Origin: a virus
IMG/VR virus record: IMGVR_UViG_3300006751_000010
Coordinates: 1-62,673 of that record
Direction: 5' to 3' (one strand)
DNA: 62,673 nucleotides
Positions 8,565 to 17,697 of the stretch are shown here, piece after piece (position 1 is the first letter of the stretch; every line of letters starts with the position of its first letter). The notes below the pieces were generated by a model, which did no database searches, had not been told where the DNA came from, and was given only the letters and a program-made list of their open reading frames with translations. The translations under genes were made by a program, and so were the position numbers.

Positions 8565-9491
8565 TTATATCTCATTTAAAAGTTTAACAAACATGGCCAT
8601 GGCATTTATTTCATGATCAACTACCATGGCATCTTGGTATTGAGCTTCAGCTATAATTAGTATAACCGGAGCAATATGTCCTATAGCAAATTCATCTAAA
8701 TTATCAAATAAAAATCTATATAGTGCAGTAAAATCTCTAACTTTACTATCAGCTATTTTTTGTCTTATTTTAGTAAATGATTGCTTTTTATTTTTTTCAT
8801 TTTTTAATATATCTAATACCTCTGTCATATAATTAGCTTGTGCGACACTATTTTTGTCTAAAACTAATTTATTTTTTACAACGTGGCTTTGTGCAGAATT
8901 AATTGCACGACGAATATCTGGATAACTGGAATTAATAATTACAGCAATATCTTTAACATCAAATTCAACTTCATTGTCAGTTAATACTGTTACTAACCTC
9001 TGTGCTACATCTGTTTTATTAGGAGGAGTAATAGCAAATGTCTGACATCTGGATTGTATTGGATCTATAATTTTTTCAACGTAATTACATGTTAATATAA
9101 ATCTTGTAGTTTTGCTATATGTTTCCATTAAATTACGTAATGCAGCTTGTGCATTAGGTGTTAGATAATCTGCTTCATCTAATATGATTATTTTCCATCG
9201 TTTAAATCCAACAGTTGAAGCATATCTTTTTATCTTATCTCTAACGGCGTCTACTGAGTTTTCATCTGATGCATTTATATACATTATATCAGCGTCTACT
9301 GAATTTGCAATAATTTTAGATAAAGTAGTTTTTCCTGTTCCTGCAGGACCGTAAAATAATAAATGAGGAACGTCTCCGTTTTCAATAAAAATTTTAACTT
9401 TATCAATAATATGCTCATTACCAATATAGCCATCTAATGTATCTGGGCGAAATGATTCTACCCATAATGTATTTTCTTTTGTTGCAAACAT
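8565..9491 (-). CDS. 44: clamp loader ATPase, gp44-like
   Basis: Protein of 308 residues from the ATG at 9491; an upstream TTG at 9518 would add nine residues inside the clamp gene and is less likely. It has an AAA+ core: Walker A GPAGTGKTT near residue 47, Walker B IIILDEADYL, sensor 1 FILTCNY and the SRC arginine-finger motif (PIQSRCQ). These are the features of T4 gp44/RFC small subunits. It should form a ring with the gp62-like protein and load the gp45-like clamp encoded just upstream. Very confident. Confidence 0.9.
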   Translation of the reverse strand: MFATKENTLWVESFRPDTLDGYIGNEHIIDKVKIFIENGDVPHLLFYGPAGTGKTTLSKIIANSVDADIMYINASDENSVDAVRDKIKRYASTVGFKRWKIIILDEADYLTPNAQAALRNLMETYSKTTRFILTCNYVEKIIDPIQSRCQTFAITPPNKTDVAQRLVTVLTDNEVEFDVKDIAVIINSSYPDIRRAINSAQSHVVKNKLVLDKNSVAQANYMTEVLDILKNEKNKKQSFTKIRQKIADSKVRDFTALYRFLFDNLDEFAIGHIAPVILIIAEAQYQDAMVVDHEINAMAMFVKLLNEI

Positions 9492-9493
9492 AA

Positions 9494-10201
9494 TTAATTT
9501 TGTAATTGAACTAACCAATAATTTGAATCAAAATCATTTCCCGTAAAATCTATACGAGCTAATCCATCTGGCGAAATATACATTTTACCAGAGTCTCCTT
9601 TATTTGCTACAAGAACTTCTTTAAGTTTATCTGCAGAAAAACATATTGGTTCCATTTCATTAGTCCCTCCATCAATTTCAAAAGAAATATTATCTGAATT
9701 AATCGTTGAATAATTAATGATGAATTTAATTTTTCCTTGTTGCACTTGCACTGCAAAATTATTAGCATCTGGTAAAGCATTTTTTGCTTTTATAAATTTA
9801 GATGTAAATTCATCATTTAAATCAATTGTAACTTGATATTCAGGTTCTGCATTAATAGCAGGAACTCCAGGTATTACTGTTGTATCTGCTAACATAAATG
9901 TTGCTTTAGTGGTACCTTCTGATATTTTCATTGCATAATTTTTACCTGCAGCTTCTTGAACATCGATATTTAAATTTTCACCTACAGCTGATAACATTTT
10001 TATTAATGCGCCGGTGTGATTAATTCCTAATTCTCCATTCATGAACGGATCTGTTTTCCATTTTACTTTACCAACTACTGTTTGATCAGCGTCTATTAAA
10101 TCACAACAAACTGTGTCTGTGTTATTTTTAAGAACAACTGCTTCACAATTTCCAGCAAGATAATATCTGTTGATAAAAGATTGTAATTTACTTTTTTCCA
10201 T
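9494..10201 (-). CDS. 45: sliding clamp, gp45-like
   Basis: Protein of 235 residues, close to the 228 of T4 gp45. It shows the low-complexity beta-rich pattern of DNA clamps: KWKTDPFMNGELGIN..., a central DLNDEFTSKFIKAKNAL helix, and a C-terminal KMYISPDGLARIDF strand. The next gene is the gp44-type loader, as in T4. It should form the trimeric ring that tethers the family B polymerase and, in T4-like phages, also activates late promoters. No Shine-Dalgarno sequence is visible. The family is recognised by synteny plus overall pattern rather than a sharp motif. Confidence 0.75.
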   Translation of the reverse strand: MEKSKLQSFINRYYLAGNCEAVVLKNNTDTVCCDLIDADQTVVGKVKWKTDPFMNGELGINHTGALIKMLSAVGENLNIDVQEAAGKNYAMKISEGTTKATFMLADTTVIPGVPAINAEPEYQVTIDLNDEFTSKFIKAKNALPDANNFAVQVQQGKIKFIINYSTINSDNISFEIDGGTNEMEPICFSADKLKEVLVANKGDSGKMYISPDGLARIDFTGNDFDSNYWLVQLQN

Positions 10202-10211
10202 TTGTTACTTT

Positions 10212-11462
10212 TTATAATTTAAAAAATTCGTTAAACTTATTTGCGTCTGTAGTAGAAATACTATCTCCTCCAAACTTTTTATATGTCTTTTTATATGTTG
10301 CGTATACATTTAATGCATTATCTGGATCTGCAAACATTTCATGTAATGATAAAATTACATTGAATAATTGAGTGGGTATTGCAGTTTCTAATAATTCTAC
10401 ATGACTATCAACCATTTGATTGATTTCTTCTGCTATTTTTACATATAGATGAGTATTATGTATAACCATTCTAGGCATACCTTCTTGAGAATATCTATCT
10501 AACCCTGTTGATGTCTGTCCTCCCAAATAATCATATGTAAAATCTTTACATGCCGGGCAATCTAAACTACAAGGAACATGTTTAGTTTTATCTATAGTTA
10601 CACTTTCTTTTCCTTGTTTAATATGAGTTTTTCTACGATATTCTGCATTTTTAGGAAAATATAATTCTGTAAATGTTTGGGTCTTATGATTTCCAGAATG
10701 TAAATATGTTCCAAATACTGGATATTGTCCTGGAGAAGATGAATCTGTTGATAATTGTACTCGTCCATTTGTATATTCATTTAATAACTTCTGTAATGTC
10801 GATAATATATAAAAGTCTGATATTTTACTTATTCCTAATAAATGAATAAATTGTACATGTTTCTTTTCAAATTCTCTTTCTTTTAACATTAATGCAACAA
10901 CATACATAAAGTCTACTAATTTTTTAGGACCTCCAATACACCAGCCATTAAAATCAAAATCTTTAAATTTATGATACCATTCATGATATTCTTCACTATA
11001 TGTACCTTGAATAACATTTAAAAATTTAGTTTTTCCACTTTGATGTTTTTCAAACCATTTAAAATTATCAAAACTAATGTTCATAGAATCATTAAATCTA
11101 TTTTCATATGTAGCTCTAGGTGGTATATCTAAATTAGCTGCTACATCTGAGTTAGCTTCAAGCCAATGAAATATTTTTTCTCGTATTGTAGTATCCCATT
11201 TTAAAGCACCAGTTGCTATTTGAAATCCGCCACTATCTCCAAATACAAATACATCATCTTCTAATCCTATTTGTTGCCGGAAATCCATTTTTTTATAATG
11301 ATGACCTGCTGTAATTAAAAAATAAGGATGTCTCCAATCTGCAGGATATTCTGAAGAAAAGAATCTTGTTGTAGTTCCGTCTTCAAATTTAGTATTCTTT
11401 TTAAAAGCAGATACCATTGATCCTGCAGATAACGAAGGAAAATATATAAAATTTTTATCCAT
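10212..11462 (-). CDS. dpdA: DpdA-like DNA 7-deazaguanine transglycosylase (TGT superfamily)
   Basis: Start taken at 11462, where TAATG overlaps the upstream stop (416 residues); an ATG six codons earlier is possible. Numbering here uses the longer form. The protein has the tRNA-guanine transglycosylase hallmarks: GDSGGFQ with the base-recognising Asp82, a WCIGGP loop near 183, TDSSSP with candidate nucleophile Asp246, and a zinc site of C304-x3-C308-x2-C311 plus His341 in IHNTH. Phage members of this family (DpdA) exchange guanine in DNA for a 7-deazaguanine. FolE, QueD and QueE upstream make the precursor. A tRNA-directed enzyme is less likely given this context. Fairly confident. Confidence 0.8.
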   Translation of the reverse strand: MDKNFIYFPSLSAGSMVSAFKKNTKFEDGTTTRFFSSEYPADWRHPYFLITAGHHYKKMDFRQQIGLEDDVFVFGDSGGFQIATGALKWDTTIREKIFHWLEANSDVAANLDIPPRATYENRFNDSMNISFDNFKWFEKHQSGKTKFLNVIQGTYSEEYHEWYHKFKDFDFNGWCIGGPKKLVDFMYVVALMLKEREFEKKHVQFIHLLGISKISDFYILSTLQKLLNEYTNGRVQLSTDSSSPGQYPVFGTYLHSGNHKTQTFTELYFPKNAEYRRKTHIKQGKESVTIDKTKHVPCSLDCPACKDFTYDYLGGQTSTGLDRYSQEGMPRMVIHNTHLYVKIAEEINQMVDSHVELLETAIPTQLFNVILSLHEMFADPDNALNVYATYKKTYKKFGGDSISTTDANKFNEFFKL

Positions 11463-11647
11463 TACTCTATAATTTCCCATTGACTTTTTGGATTTTCTAT
11501 TTTTTGTATATTATTTAATATAAAAGTAACTATTTCTGCTACATCTTTTTTTAGATATCCTTTTTTATCTAATTTATTTGCTAAACCAATTAATGGTGTT
11601 TCGATAGTATTTTTTATTTCTTCGATTCCTTGTTGATTAATTTTCAT
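11462..11647 (-). CDS. small hypothetical protein upstream of dpdA
   Basis: Protein of 61 residues beginning MKINQQGIEEIKNTI, predicted to be largely helical, with no recognisable motif. Its stop codon overlaps the favoured dpdA start as TAATG, so its translation may feed ribosomes onto dpdA. It could be a small partner of the transglycosylase or only a coupling peptide. No homology recognised. Confidence 0.4.
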   Translation of the reverse strand: MKINQQGIEEIKNTIETPLIGLANKLDKKGYLKKDVAEIVTFILNNIQKIENPKSQWEIIE

Positions 11648-11656
11648 AATTATTCC

Positions 11657-12820
11657 TTATTTTTTATTTAAAAGTCGTTTACAATATTCTGATTCATGCC
11701 ATATATTTATTTCATGATCAATTCCATTTGTTACTATATGACCTTCCATTTGTCGTCCTAAATCACTTAAATATGTTATATTATAAGCTGGGTCTGTTTT
11801 TGTCATAACTTCTCGTAATCTAATAACTGCTGAATTAACATTAAATGCAGTATATAATCGATCAGGTGGTATAAATTCTGGAAATGATCTAAAATTTGGA
11901 TATACTAAATCACAACCAAATGTCGTTGCTTCTAACACCGTCCAAGAAACATAATCTTGAAGAGCACAATTAAATTGTATTCTGGCACTTGCTAATTCAG
12001 TATAATATTCTTCTTTAGTAAGATTATTTAATAATTTAAATCTAGGTTGTCTTTGAGCTAATTCTTCCATTGCATCTATAACTCCAGGCATCATTGATTT
12101 AAATTCTTTACCGGATGTAGTGACGTGCCATTCTGCAGAAGGTAATTTTTTTAAAAATTGTTCTGCAACTGACAACATAAAAAATGGATTCTTTTCTTTG
12201 TCTAATCTGCTAGAATATATAACATTACATGGTTTCCTTTCCGGTAATATATCTTTTAATTTAGCTTCTGTTAATTCTTTATGTATTGGTAATGACACTA
12301 CGTGAATTGGAGCTTCAAAACCAGCTTGTCTTAATTGTTCTTTGTGTATAGTGCTACCAACAAATATACCGGTCATTCTTTTATCGAGTCCTAATTCAAA
12401 TCCTCTCATCCAATGTCTCATAGGGTATGTAAAATCATATTCATCTACACTTTGTGCGTGAAGCATTGCATATATTTCAATTGAAATACCGTATAAATCT
12501 AATGCATATAATATAGACTCAATTCCAGGATGCCAATAATCTTGCAAAAATATAACATCGCCATTTTTAACCATATCTTTATTAAGCATATCCAGAAAAT
12601 TGCTACATTGACTCATAGCAAACTTTCCTCTACCTACTGCATCTAATACAGCTCCTACTTTAATTTGCTGATCAGGGTCAAACTCCCCCTCCACATCTAT
12701 AAATTTAATTTTACCAGCATCAACATAAGGTTGAAATGTAGCTGGCATCCATTCTTTAGATAACTGATAAGTATATCTTGCCTTTAATGGCTCTAATCCA
12801 AAATAAAATATGTTTTTCAT
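11657..12820 (-). CDS. GT-B glycosyltransferase located among DNA modification genes
   Basis: I prefer the ATG at 12820 (387 residues), which overlaps the upstream stop as ATGA; an ATG 12 codons earlier is possible. The protein has a GT-B layout: an N-terminal domain with FLQDYWHPGIES, a central VIYSSRLDKEKNPFFMLSVAE segment typical of family 4 donor domains, and a C-terminal SWTVLEATTFGCDLVYPNF that fits the usual E-x7-E helix. Unlike the other transferases it sits between dpdA and QueD/polymerase genes, not in the cluster at 1-6232. Glycosylation of a modified base is an attractive but unproven role. Confidence 0.65.
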   Translation of the reverse strand: MKNIFYFGLEPLKARYTYQLSKEWMPATFQPYVDAGKIKFIDVEGEFDPDQQIKVGAVLDAVGRGKFAMSQCSNFLDMLNKDMVKNGDVIFLQDYWHPGIESILYALDLYGISIEIYAMLHAQSVDEYDFTYPMRHWMRGFELGLDKRMTGIFVGSTIHKEQLRQAGFEAPIHVVSLPIHKELTEAKLKDILPERKPCNVIYSSRLDKEKNPFFMLSVAEQFLKKLPSAEWHVTTSGKEFKSMMPGVIDAMEELAQRQPRFKLLNNLTKEEYYTELASARIQFNCALQDYVSWTVLEATTFGCDLVYPNFRSFPEFIPPDRLYTAFNVNSAVIRLREVMTKTDPAYNITYLSDLGRQMEGHIVTNGIDHEINIWHESEYCKRLLNKK

Positions 12821-13161
12821 CTTTCTACTATTGCACCATTTTCCCAATCTTCCCATACTTCAACTTTGTATAAGTAACCAGGATTATTATTTAATAACCA
12901 CTCTCCAATATCCTCACAACTCATTCGACCAAACTTTAATATATTACCACCAAAATTTGTTCTTAATTGTTTTTTTATTCTTCTTTGCATTAAAATAAAT
13001 TCTTCATCTCTATCTGTGTGACTTACTGAAGCATAACAACGAAATCCAAATTGATGTCGATGATTGTCAGATAAAAATGCTACTTCTGGAAATTCTTCTT
13101 TAGCTTCTGGCCAGCAATGAAATCCTTCTATGCTAAATGATACTACTACTGAATATTTCAT
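12817..13161 (-). CDS. QueD/PTPS-like small T-fold protein
   Basis: Protein of 114 residues. Its EGFHCWPEA (His15), NHRHQFGF (His34 and His36), SCEDIGEWLL (Cys82, Glu83) and the final VEVWEDWENGA resemble the order of metal ligands and active-site Glu in 6-pyruvoyltetrahydropterin synthase/QueD proteins, although it is shorter and lacks the CxxxHGH string. A second, clearer QueD is encoded at 17698-18243, so this one may act on a different pterin or deazaguanine intermediate, or on the modified nucleotide. Both ends overlap their neighbours by ATGA. Fold assignment is tentative. Confidence 0.45.
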   Translation of the reverse strand: MKYSVVVSFSIEGFHCWPEAKEEFPEVAFLSDNHRHQFGFRCYASVSHTDRDEEFILMQRRIKKQLRTNFGGNILKFGRMSCEDIGEWLLNNNPGYLYKVEVWEDWENGAIVER

Positions 13162-13607
13162 GATTGTTCGTCAAATTTATAATTGTCAGGATTCATTTCC
13201 ATCATATTACATTTCATGATTTGATGAACACGATACCAACCAGCATCTATACTTAATGTATCGGTATCTTTTAGTTTTTGTAATGCATTATCTTGTATAC
13301 GGTATATAATATGACATCTATTAACCAAGTCAGGTGGTAGCTCATCTAAGGTATGCTTATCCGCTTCAATTGTAACTACATTATTAGTTGAATCTAATAT
13401 ATGTCTTATAGTTTCTAATTCTGGTATCATGTCATAATCAGATAAAAATATTTTATTCATATATTCAATAGTAAAATAATAATGAGGATAATCTGTAAAT
13501 GTAACATCTAAATCTTGATCTTCATTCAATGAACGAACAAACCATGTCATCATATCAGAATAACGGCCTTCTACTTCTCTACCTCGCCATTGATTCTTAC
13601 CGTACAT
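13158..13607 (-). CDS. hypothetical protein next to QueD-like gene
   Basis: Protein of 149 residues beginning MYGKNQWRGREVEGRYSD. It contains an HYYFTIEYMN segment and a C-terminal NMMEMNPDNYKFDEQS. No family recognised. It lies just downstream of the polymerase and overlaps the T-fold gene by ATGA, and is thus probably part of the replication or modification operon. No signal peptide or membrane helix. Confidence 0.45.
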   Translation of the reverse strand: MYGKNQWRGREVEGRYSDMMTWFVRSLNEDQDLDVTFTDYPHYYFTIEYMNKIFLSDYDMIPELETIRHILDSTNNVVTIEADKHTLDELPPDLVNRCHIIYRIQDNALQKLKDTDTLSIDAGWYRVHQIMKCNMMEMNPDNYKFDEQS

Positions 13608-13639
13608 ATATTTTTATTTTTAATATAATAATTTTATTA

Positions 13640-16150
13640 TTAATTTCCAAAGGAAAAGAATTTATTTACTGAATTATTTTCTGGAAATTTACCCCAATTC
13701 ATTGCAGTATAAAAATCATCTAATTTATTTTGTAACTCTCGTTGAAATGTTTTATTTCGATCTACATATGTTTCTACAAAATCAACTATTTGTTTAGGAT
13801 CTTCATAACCCCGTAATGCTATTGTATCAAACCCAAAAGGATTATTTTTAAGATAAATCCATTTAATCTTTTCTCCATTAAAAATAGGATCTATATCTTT
13901 AATATTATATTTATGCAATAAGTCATTATAATTTATTGCAGATTTTACATGTGCAGGTGTTCCTAATAGATACCCCGTAAATGGTTTTCTGTTTTTAGTA
14001 TATTTTGATATAGCTTTTACACCAGAATTTTTCATTACATTTACAACAGGTGATGTTTGTATTTGTTTTTTAAAATCATGAATCATATCCGTAGTAGCAG
14101 TTTTTCCATTTTGTTTAAGAATATGCCATAATGTTTCTTTCATTATCTTTTTAAAATCTGTAGGGAAAGACGATCTAACTACATCTAATCCTTTTATATC
14201 AATTTTATTAGTTGGCTTACCTTCTTTAAAAATAACCCACTGAGCATATCTTTTCTTTGCAATCCATACCCCAGACTTTGCAACATATTCTTGTTTAATT
14301 TGCCAACGATGAGTTTTAGTATTATGAAATACATCTGCATATTTATCATACATTATATTTACATGTTTTTGTATTTCATTTGCAACTTCATTAGTCTTTT
14401 CAATCATGAATTGTTCGTCAGTTTCATCATAATTAGGATATCGTTTTTCTATTAAAGGTAAACTAGATACAAATGTTGAATCAGTATCTGTATAAAATGA
14501 AAATTCTGCTTTATGACCAGTAGGATTAATAAAATGATCTTTGCCTACCTCTTTTGCATAATATGCATTAATTACTTTTGCTGAAAATTTAATTACGCTT
14601 TGGCCTGTTGCTGTAATGGCTCCGGCATTATCTAAATCATGAAATCTAAATGTTTTTAATCCTAATACTCCATAAAACGAATTAAGTAGTACTTTTTGTG
14701 TAAGTTGCATTGCATCATAAAATTTATATTTTTCAGATCCAACTTCATGATTATCTCTTTCTGTTTTAAATTCAACCCGCTCATCAAACCACTTTTCTAA
14801 TATAGTAGGAAGAAATCCTTTTTTGGTAGTCTGGTATACAGCTCCATTTGTTGCTATTGTATAATTATTTTCTTGTAACCATTGTTTAATATCAGGAATA
14901 TCATCATATCCCATTTTAACTGCAACAGGTTCTTTATTTAAAAGACAATGTTCATCCCAATTATTAATAACTCCTATTTTAGTTTCTGGAGATATATTTA
15001 AACTCATAATAATACTAGGATATAGAGAAGTTAAATCTAAATCATATATCCATTTATATAATCCAGGAATAGGAGGCATAACATATGCTCCAGCTAATGC
15101 GTCTTGTTTTTCTTCTTGTACAAATCTAAATTGTTTATTTGGAGCAACTAATCCGTTTCTTTTTAAATCTACTACTGCTGCACCATCTAAATATTTAGAT
15201 GCATAATATACATCTTCATATGGAACATGTCCTTTATGACATATAGTTCTAGCTAAATTTAATAATTGTAACTTTTCATCCATTTCATAAACCAAATCAA
15301 CATCTGTCATGTTATATTCAATAAACTTGTGAATATCAGTTTCAAATAATTCATTTAAATCGCCATCATATTCAATTTTACCTTTGCCTAATTCTTGTTT
15401 ACCAACTGTGTCTAATCGATAATTAGGAAGTTCTGTGTATGTAAAGTTTTTATATAATTTTATATAATCTAAACTTGATACTCCAAAGATTTTATATTGC
15501 TCTCGGTGTTTATTCCAATGAACAATTCCTGCAGGAGATAGTTTTTTTATTGCTTGAGCTCCTAATATTTTTTTAATTCTATTAAGCAGATATGGAATAT
15601 CAAATCCATCTGTATTCCACCCGGTTATAACAGTAGGAGAAATTTCACTAAAATAATTAATAAATTTAGTTAATAGATTGGCTTCATTATCAAAAACTTC
15701 AACCGTATAATTATCTCCATGTATCTTATTTTCTGATAATCGATTATCTTCATCTAATACTAATACTTTTCGATCTTTTCCTAATTTATCATGATATGCT
15801 ATCGAAGTTATTTTATTTCTAGCTTCGGTGGGCGTGGAATATCCATTTTCATCTCTTTCAACTTCTATATCAAAAAAGAAATCTCGATGTCCTGTAGATA
15901 CTAAATCAGACTCATGGTATAAATCAATAAGTGTACGAACTTCTTCATTTAAATCAGATTCATATGCATTTGGATTATCTTTATGATTGCCAGTAACACG
16001 TTTTAATTTTGTGCCATCTAATGATTGATATTTACCAGAAACATGAGGAACATATGCATAAGGTTTAAAATTAAACTTTTGATAACCTAACTCATCATCC
16101 CATACGTGTATAGTATTAGACTTTTTATCATAACCAATTGCTTGATACAT
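13640..16150 (-). CDS. 43: family B replicative DNA polymerase, gp43-like
   Basis: Protein of 836 residues, slightly shorter than T4 gp43 (898). The 3'-5' exonuclease motifs are FFFDIEVE (Asp94, Glu96), GWNTDGFD (Asp181) and YNMTDVDL (Asp283). The polymerase motifs are LDLTSLYPS (371-379, motif A), KVLLNSFYG (486-493, motif B) and YTDTDS (553-558, motif C), all intact. It should be the processive replicase working with the gp45 clamp, the gp44/62 loader and the DnaB-type helicase. No Shine-Dalgarno sequence is visible at the start. A second, family A-type polymerase gene lies at 27145. Very confident. Confidence 0.95.
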   Translation of the reverse strand: MYQAIGYDKKSNTIHVWDDELGYQKFNFKPYAYVPHVSGKYQSLDGTKLKRVTGNHKDNPNAYESDLNEEVRTLIDLYHESDLVSTGHRDFFFDIEVERDENGYSTPTEARNKITSIAYHDKLGKDRKVLVLDEDNRLSENKIHGDNYTVEVFDNEANLLTKFINYFSEISPTVITGWNTDGFDIPYLLNRIKKILGAQAIKKLSPAGIVHWNKHREQYKIFGVSSLDYIKLYKNFTYTELPNYRLDTVGKQELGKGKIEYDGDLNELFETDIHKFIEYNMTDVDLVYEMDEKLQLLNLARTICHKGHVPYEDVYYASKYLDGAAVVDLKRNGLVAPNKQFRFVQEEKQDALAGAYVMPPIPGLYKWIYDLDLTSLYPSIIMSLNISPETKIGVINNWDEHCLLNKEPVAVKMGYDDIPDIKQWLQENNYTIATNGAVYQTTKKGFLPTILEKWFDERVEFKTERDNHEVGSEKYKFYDAMQLTQKVLLNSFYGVLGLKTFRFHDLDNAGAITATGQSVIKFSAKVINAYYAKEVGKDHFINPTGHKAEFSFYTDTDSTFVSSLPLIEKRYPNYDETDEQFMIEKTNEVANEIQKHVNIMYDKYADVFHNTKTHRWQIKQEYVAKSGVWIAKKRYAQWVIFKEGKPTNKIDIKGLDVVRSSFPTDFKKIMKETLWHILKQNGKTATTDMIHDFKKQIQTSPVVNVMKNSGVKAISKYTKNRKPFTGYLLGTPAHVKSAINYNDLLHKYNIKDIDPIFNGEKIKWIYLKNNPFGFDTIALRGYEDPKQIVDFVETYVDRNKTFQRELQNKLDDFYTAMNWGKFPENNSVNKFFSFGN

Positions 16151-16162
16151 ATTATTTTTATA

Positions 16163-16456
16163 TTAAACTGATACTAATGCTATTTCTGATTCTCGTACTA
16201 AAAGATATGTTTTTCCATCTAAGATTACATTCTTTCCATCATGATTTTCATTTTTATGTATCATGATACTATCACCTACTTTTACGGTCATTGGAATTCT
16301 ATCCCCTGTTGCTGTAAATAAACCAGGTCCGATAGATGCTACGTTAGCAGTAATATATCCTGTTTTATTATCCATTAAAATAATTCCACTTTTTGTTTTT
16401 TCTTTAATTTCGTCTAATTCTAATAGAACTAAATCTCCAATTGGTTTCATTTTCAT
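16163..16456 (-). CDS. GroES-like co-chaperonin (gp31 analogue)
   Basis: Protein of 97 residues with the GroES/Cpn10 pattern: an N-terminal MKPIGDLVLLELDEIKEKT strand, the mobile-loop region KTKSGIILMDNK with its hydrophobic tripeptide, IGPGLF, KVGDSIMIHK and a final YLLVRESEIALV. It should cap host GroEL, probably to fold the major capsid protein, as T4 gp31 does. T4 gp31 barely resembles GroES, whereas this protein is close to bacterial Cpn10, so it was probably acquired from a cell. It sits between queE and the polymerase gene. Start at the first of two closely spaced Met codons. Confident. Confidence 0.85.
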   Translation of the reverse strand: MKMKPIGDLVLLELDEIKEKTKSGIILMDNKTGYITANVASIGPGLFTATGDRIPMTVKVGDSIMIHKNENHDGKNVILDGKTYLLVRESEIALVSV

Positions 16457-16474
16457 TGTAACTCCTTTTATTTA

Positions 16475-17254
16475 TTAAACTCCTCGTTCTGTATTAAATG
16501 CTATGATATGATCTCGTCCTGTCATATTATATCCTTCTTCGGCACACATATAGAATACTATTGGATACATTAATATTAATTGTTTCCTTGTATCTCCTGC
16601 TGGCATTACAAATGTTTTATGTTTTGGAATATTCATCTTGACTCTAAAATCTTCTATTTCTTTTAAATTTGATACAGTACCATTCCATACAGGTTTATAG
16701 TGGTAGTCGTGGTGGTATTTTAAAGTTTGATCAATCGCTTCGTAATTCAATCTCAATCGATTATGTGTTTTAATCATTTTTTCGTCAACCACTTTACCAG
16801 TTGGCGTCTTAGCATCCAAAACGGGAATACTATTACTAAACTTAGGACTGAGACTAATAAGATTAATAGGATAATCAGTAGGTAAAAAATGTGAACCTTC
16901 AGTCTCAATAGTGATAAAAATTTCTCTTTCATTTGCAAAATGTGTTAATTCATTAACTAATGCTGGATGTATGGTTGGTGATCCTCCAGTTAACATCATC
17001 TCTTTAATATGAGGGTTTTCATCATATATTTTAATAATATCATTAAAATTAAATGTTCCTTTTTCTGGATGAATAGAAGTATACCAACTATCACACCAAC
17101 CACCTTCACCAAAATAACATCGATGGGTACATCCGGTTGTTCTAACTGCTATAGTAGGCCGGCCTAATCTACTGCCTTCGGATTGAACACATCTGTATAC
17201 TTCTAATACTGGTAATGTCTTATTATAATCTGTTATTCGTTTCAATTGTTTCAT
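16475..17254 (-). CDS. queE: QueE, 7-carboxy-7-deazaguanine synthase (radical SAM)
   Basis: Protein of 259 residues. It converts 6-carboxytetrahydropterin to 7-carboxy-7-deazaguanine using S-adenosylmethionine and a 4Fe-4S cluster. LEVYRCVQSEGSRLGRPT matches the QueE N-terminal signature, followed by the cluster loop TTGCTHRCYFGEGGWCDSW (Cys42, Cys46, Cys54). The spacing is C-x3-C-x7-C rather than the canonical C-x3-C-x2-C. MMLTGGSPTIHP is the SAM-binding GGxP-type motif. Together with folE and queD upstream it forms the first three steps of the 7-deazaguanine pathway. The upstream gene ends two bases before. Confident in family. Confidence 0.88.
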   Translation of the reverse strand: MKQLKRITDYNKTLPVLEVYRCVQSEGSRLGRPTIAVRTTGCTHRCYFGEGGWCDSWYTSIHPEKGTFNFNDIIKIYDENPHIKEMMLTGGSPTIHPALVNELTHFANEREIFITIETEGSHFLPTDYPINLISLSPKFSNSIPVLDAKTPTGKVVDEKMIKTHNRLRLNYEAIDQTLKYHHDYHYKPVWNGTVSNLKEIEDFRVKMNIPKHKTFVMPAGDTRKQLILMYPIVFYMCAEEGYNMTGRDHIIAFNTERGV

Positions 17255-17256
17255 AG

Positions 17257-17628
17257 TTAAAAAGGAAGTTCATCATCAAAATCTATTGTTAGTTGGGTAT
17301 CATCTGCTTTTTTGGATATGGCATCTTTCAATAAAAATATTTCATTTTCTAATGCTTCTACCCGTTTACATAAAATTTTTAATTCTTTTATTTCTGGAGA
17401 ATTTTGTCTAACTATTGCAGATAAAGGTTCTGCTGGTTTGGCTTTAAAATATTCTTCAAGAAACATTCTTGGATATGTAATTACTCCTTCGTAATTTGCA
17501 TTATAATCTTTAGGTAATTCACGATATCCTGTTTTTATTTTATGTTCTTGTGAATATCTATATACATCTTTTCCGTGATCACTCTTTCTGCCTAAATATT
17601 CATATAATGATAAGTATTCTTCTGACAT
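17257..17628 (-). CDS. hypothetical protein with SSB-like acidic C-terminal tip
   Basis: Protein of 123 residues. The N-terminal half (YLSLYEYLGRKSDHGKDVYR...) matches nothing I know. Residues 80-105 form a likely coiled coil (LKILCKRVEALENEIFLLK). It ends TIDFDDELPF, very like the acidic hydrophobic tip (DDxxPF) through which bacterial single-stranded DNA-binding proteins recruit repair and replication enzymes, but it has no OB fold. It may use the tip to bind host proteins that recognise SSB, such as RecQ, PriA or exonuclease I. It lies between queD and queE. Confidence 0.5.
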   Translation of the reverse strand: MSEEYLSLYEYLGRKSDHGKDVYRYSQEHKIKTGYRELPKDYNANYEGVITYPRMFLEEYFKAKPAEPLSAIVRQNSPEIKELKILCKRVEALENEIFLLKDAISKKADDTQLTIDFDDELPF

Positions 17629-17697
17629 TGTTTTTTGTTTTTAATAATATTATAAATAATTTTTATATTTCCAATTGAAGTTGTAGTAACCCAATAA

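Noticed and set aside
9492-9518. TTG start at 9518 for the clamp loader ATPase
   Set aside because: It would overlap the clamp gene by 25 bases, whereas the ATG at 9491 lies just after the clamp stop and begins the conserved N-terminus.
10212-11462. Host-type tRNA-guanine transglycosylase for queuosine in tRNA
   Set aside because: Possible, but the divergent TGT domain together with phage folE/queD/queE genes and no other tRNA genes fits DNA modification better.
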